From the NCBI GenBank assembly GCA_913058555.1, contig CAJXRJ010000258.1, forward strand, positions 1-9,340: a stretch of DNA of 9,340 bases. The letters are read 5' to 3'. Position numbers and translations under genes: made by a program. Origin of the DNA: an uncultured bacterium. Its GTDB lineage: Bacteria > Planctomycetota > UBA1135 > GCA-002686595. Positions 7,447 to 9,340 of this stretch are shown one piece after another (the stretch's first letter is position 1; every line of letters begins with the position of its first letter). The notes under the pieces were generated by a model. The model was given only the letters and a program-made list of their open reading frames with translations. It was not told the DNA's origin and searched no databases.

Positions 7447-9291
7447 GAGTAAGGTCGTGGAGCAGGCCAAGACCTGAGAGAGTCGCAGGCCTTGTGGGCA
7501 AGAGGGGGGGGGCGATGGTGCCCGACGGGCTTATGCCGGATCAGAAGCTCCATGTCAGACCGGCAACCCCCAACGCGGAGAGCGGTGACACACCCGGACA
7601 TCGAGTTGGCAAAAAGTGTCGGACACGGGAACCTGGGGTCCAAGTGGGAAGGGACAGTCACGGAAGGAACCCGCCATCTCCGCTTGAAAGGGCTTCCTAA
7701 CCCCCTATCACCGGCTCGAGGCCGGTGGCCCGTCCCTGGCGGCGATGATCTCAGCGATGAGCTCAGGAATGGCTGGATCGCAATCCTCGGCCACCGCTAG
7801 GGCCGCGGCGAATTCCTTGCGCGCTTCGTCCTCCCGCCCAAGGCTCGCTAGGCACTCCGCCAGGTGCATCTGAAATCGGGCCGCGCCCGCGCGCTTTTCG
7901 CTGAGCATCGGCCGGATGAGTCGCAGGGCTTCTCGGGAGAGGGACTCCGCACGGTCAAAGTCCTCGCCCCGCAGACGGCAGAGCACAGCAAGCGTGTCGA
8001 GGGCATCGGCGTGCTCGAATTGAGCGGAAGTTGGCCCCTTGCTGAGAACGTCGACCGCCCAGGTGGCCAACCCCTCAGCGACGTTGAGGGCCGCGTCGCC
8101 ACGCGTCCGCATGTCCCAGGCCATGCCGCAGAGGGAATTGGCCAAGCGAGCATGCTCAATGCCCTCCGTTGTCACTCGCTCCAACAACATGCGCGCGAAC
8201 GCGAGGGATTCCTCGGGAGGACGAGCAGCGGTTAGTGCATTGAACACATCTCTCGGGACCAAGGGGATGCCGGTGAGGCTGCCCGGCTCATCAGCGTAGT
8301 AGTAGGGCAGGCACTGCAGTAAAGTCTCGTCGAACTCAGCCTTGCGCCCCGTATTCTTGAGCACCCACGCATAGTTGACGATGATCTGAACGAGGTCCGA
8401 GTCGGTGGCATCACGGTCATCTGGGAACAAGGCCATGGCTCTCAAGTATATTTCTTCCGCCTTCTCCGGATCACCGGCCTTGAAATAGCACCAACCGAAC
8501 ATCGACATCAGCCGATGAGTGTCCCGGTGCTGTTCGCCGCGGATCTGCGCGGAGAGCGCGATGACCTCGGTGGAGTAAGCGGCGGCGCCTGACCACTCCT
8601 CCGCTATGACGTGTAACTGCGCAATTGTAATGAGGGCCAAGCAGTAGGCGGGGGCGTTCTCGCCTGCTGCGCGGCACGCCGAGACGGTCTCTTCCGCAGC
8701 GGCCACTGCGCTCTGCATGTCCCCGGTCAGCCCGAAGGCAATGGGGATCGCCCTCGTCCCAGCTCTGGCCACGATGAGGTGGTCTACAGGAGAGGTGGCG
8801 CGTGCTCGGCGCGCGATTTGTTCGGCCAATTGGAGTTCCCCGGCGGGGGTGAGAAGACCCCCGGAATATTGGGCAAACGCCAGTTCAGCCGACATGGTCC
8901 AGTGGTTGTTTGGATCGAGCTTCGCGCGGGCCGTGTCGACCGCCAGTCGTGCCGTCTTGACCGCCGCAGCCTCGTCATGGAATGGTGACCCTGCCAGGAC
9001 GTAGGTCAGTATCGCTAGGCTCTGCACATACTCTGCCTCGTGACCAGGAAGCTGGGCGTAGAGCGTCACGGCACGCTGTAGCTCGGCCTCGGCTTCCCGG
9101 TTACGCCCGAACCCTTCGAGCGCTTGACCGATGGCGAGCCGGAAGGATGCCTCAGTCTCTGGGTCACCGGTGAAGGCCTCGGAATTCGCCAGTAGGCGAT
9201 CGAGAGGATCTCCTGAGCCCTCCTCGATCCCGTCGTACCCGGAGAGGGAGCGCCCGGTCGGATCGAGGGACGTGATGATCTCCAGCAAAAC
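5905..9291 (-). repeat. Tandem module duplication, copy B (truncated by contig end)
   Basis: Second copy of the kinase-Kelch module in the same orientation. Perfect matches to copy A are at 5905-6021, 6236-6291 and 7808-7895. The left edge of homology lies about 20 bp inside the Kelch stop codon; the right edge is not in the window. Confidence 0.9.
7447..7707 (-). other. Conserved spacer between kinase B and Kelch B
   Basis: This is the 261-bp counterpart of the spacer at 2658-2899, similar throughout apart from small indels and a G-rich insertion around 7505-7513. The hairpin-forming block around GGGAACCTGGGGTCC is kept with one mismatch in the stem, and the following T-run on the minus strand is five bases long. 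A GTG-initiated frame (7661 down to 7443) ends in an ATGA overlap with the Kelch start, but its continuation is not preserved in copy A, so it is not called as a gene. No clear promoter was found. Confidence 0.4.
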
Positions 9292-9292
9292 G
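7708..9292 (-). CDS. Ser/Thr kinase paralogue (copy B), TPR half only; 5' end beyond the contig
   Basis: The C-terminal 527 residues of a second kinase, matching residues 417-944 of kinase A with no net indel apart from one residue at the very C-terminus. The offset is 4805 bases at both ends of the aligned region. By eye about two-thirds of residues are identical, rising to near identity in the last 75 (the stretch containing FQMHLAECLASLGREDEARKEF). TPR-like helix pairs lie at about residues 46-80, 214-249, 257-290, 430-460 and 470-501. The kinase domain, membrane helix and about 416 N-terminal residues are missing because the genomic sequence stops at 9292. The apparent start further out, giving MCIRDS, is translated adapter and not a real N-terminus. 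That the missing part is a kinase is inferred from copy A. Kelch B follows downstream, as Kelch A follows kinase A. Confidence 0.9.
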
Positions 9293-9340
9293 CTGTCTCT
9301 TATACACATCTGACGCTGCCGACGATATGCAGTGTGTAGA
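9293..9340. other. Illumina Nextera adapter read-through (artefact, not genomic)
   Basis: Bases 9293-9311 read CTGTCTCTTATACACATCT, the 19-bp Tn5 mosaic end used in Nextera libraries. Bases 9312-9325 read GACGCTGCCGACGA, the rest of the reverse complement of the Nextera read-1 adapter. Bases 9326-9333 (TATGCAGT) are the reverse complement of ACTGCATA, which I recall as i5 index 506. Bases 9334-9340 (GTGTAGA) begin the reverse complement of the P5 oligonucleotide. The order is exactly that of a library molecule read past its insert, so true sequence ends at 9292. Confidence 0.98.

Noticed and set aside
7443..7661. Small minus-strand frame (72 codons, GTG start) ending in an ATGA overlap with the Kelch B start, which would suggest a coupled small gene
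   Set aside because: In copy A an indel shifts this frame so that it runs on through the Kelch gene, the start codon is not conserved, and third-position GC is no higher than background. It is likely chance within a conserved spacer.
9293..9311. Tn5 mosaic end, suggesting an IS50/Tn5 insertion sequence
   Set aside because: The bases that follow are Nextera adapter, index and P5, not IS50 sequence, and no transposase is present. It is a library artefact.

Overview
GC-rich bacterial DNA, most likely from a planctomycete (Planctomycetota). This rests on a large membrane-bound Ser/Thr kinase with the N-terminal extension and TPR tail common in that phylum, and on secreted Kelch-like proteins whose C-terminal domain (ending in FQAWYRDVNPGPTSNFTD) I recall as a recurring tail of planctomycete exported proteins. 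No search was run, so the taxonomy is inference. The window looks like a whole contig from shotgun sequencing: its last 48 bases are Illumina Nextera adapter, not genome.

Layout. A plus-strand gene at the left (95-1096) encodes a four-helix membrane protein with a DUF3592 domain. Everything else is on the minus strand and forms two tandem copies of one two-gene module. In transcription order (right to left): kinase B (7708 to >9292, cut by the contig end; only the TPR half is present), Kelch protein B (5884-7446), kinase A (2900-5734, complete, 944 aa), Kelch protein A (1131-2657). The homology covers coding and spacer DNA: 1152-4486 aligns with 5905-9291 at offsets of 4753 to 4805 bases. Inside it, runs of perfect identity (117, 88 and 56 bp) sit beside strongly diverged stretches, mainly in the middle propeller blades of the Kelch proteins.

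Working model (inference). Each kinase has a cytoplasmic catalytic domain, one membrane helix and about 540 residues of TPR-like helices predicted to face outward. The partner gene encodes an exported, predicted seven-bladed propeller. The repeated pairing suggests a transmembrane signalling unit in which an exported propeller protein interacts with, or is controlled through, the kinase sensor region. Both kinase-to-Kelch spacers (about 240-260 bp) are conserved between copies.

No rRNA, tRNA, CRISPR array, transposase or phage gene was seen.
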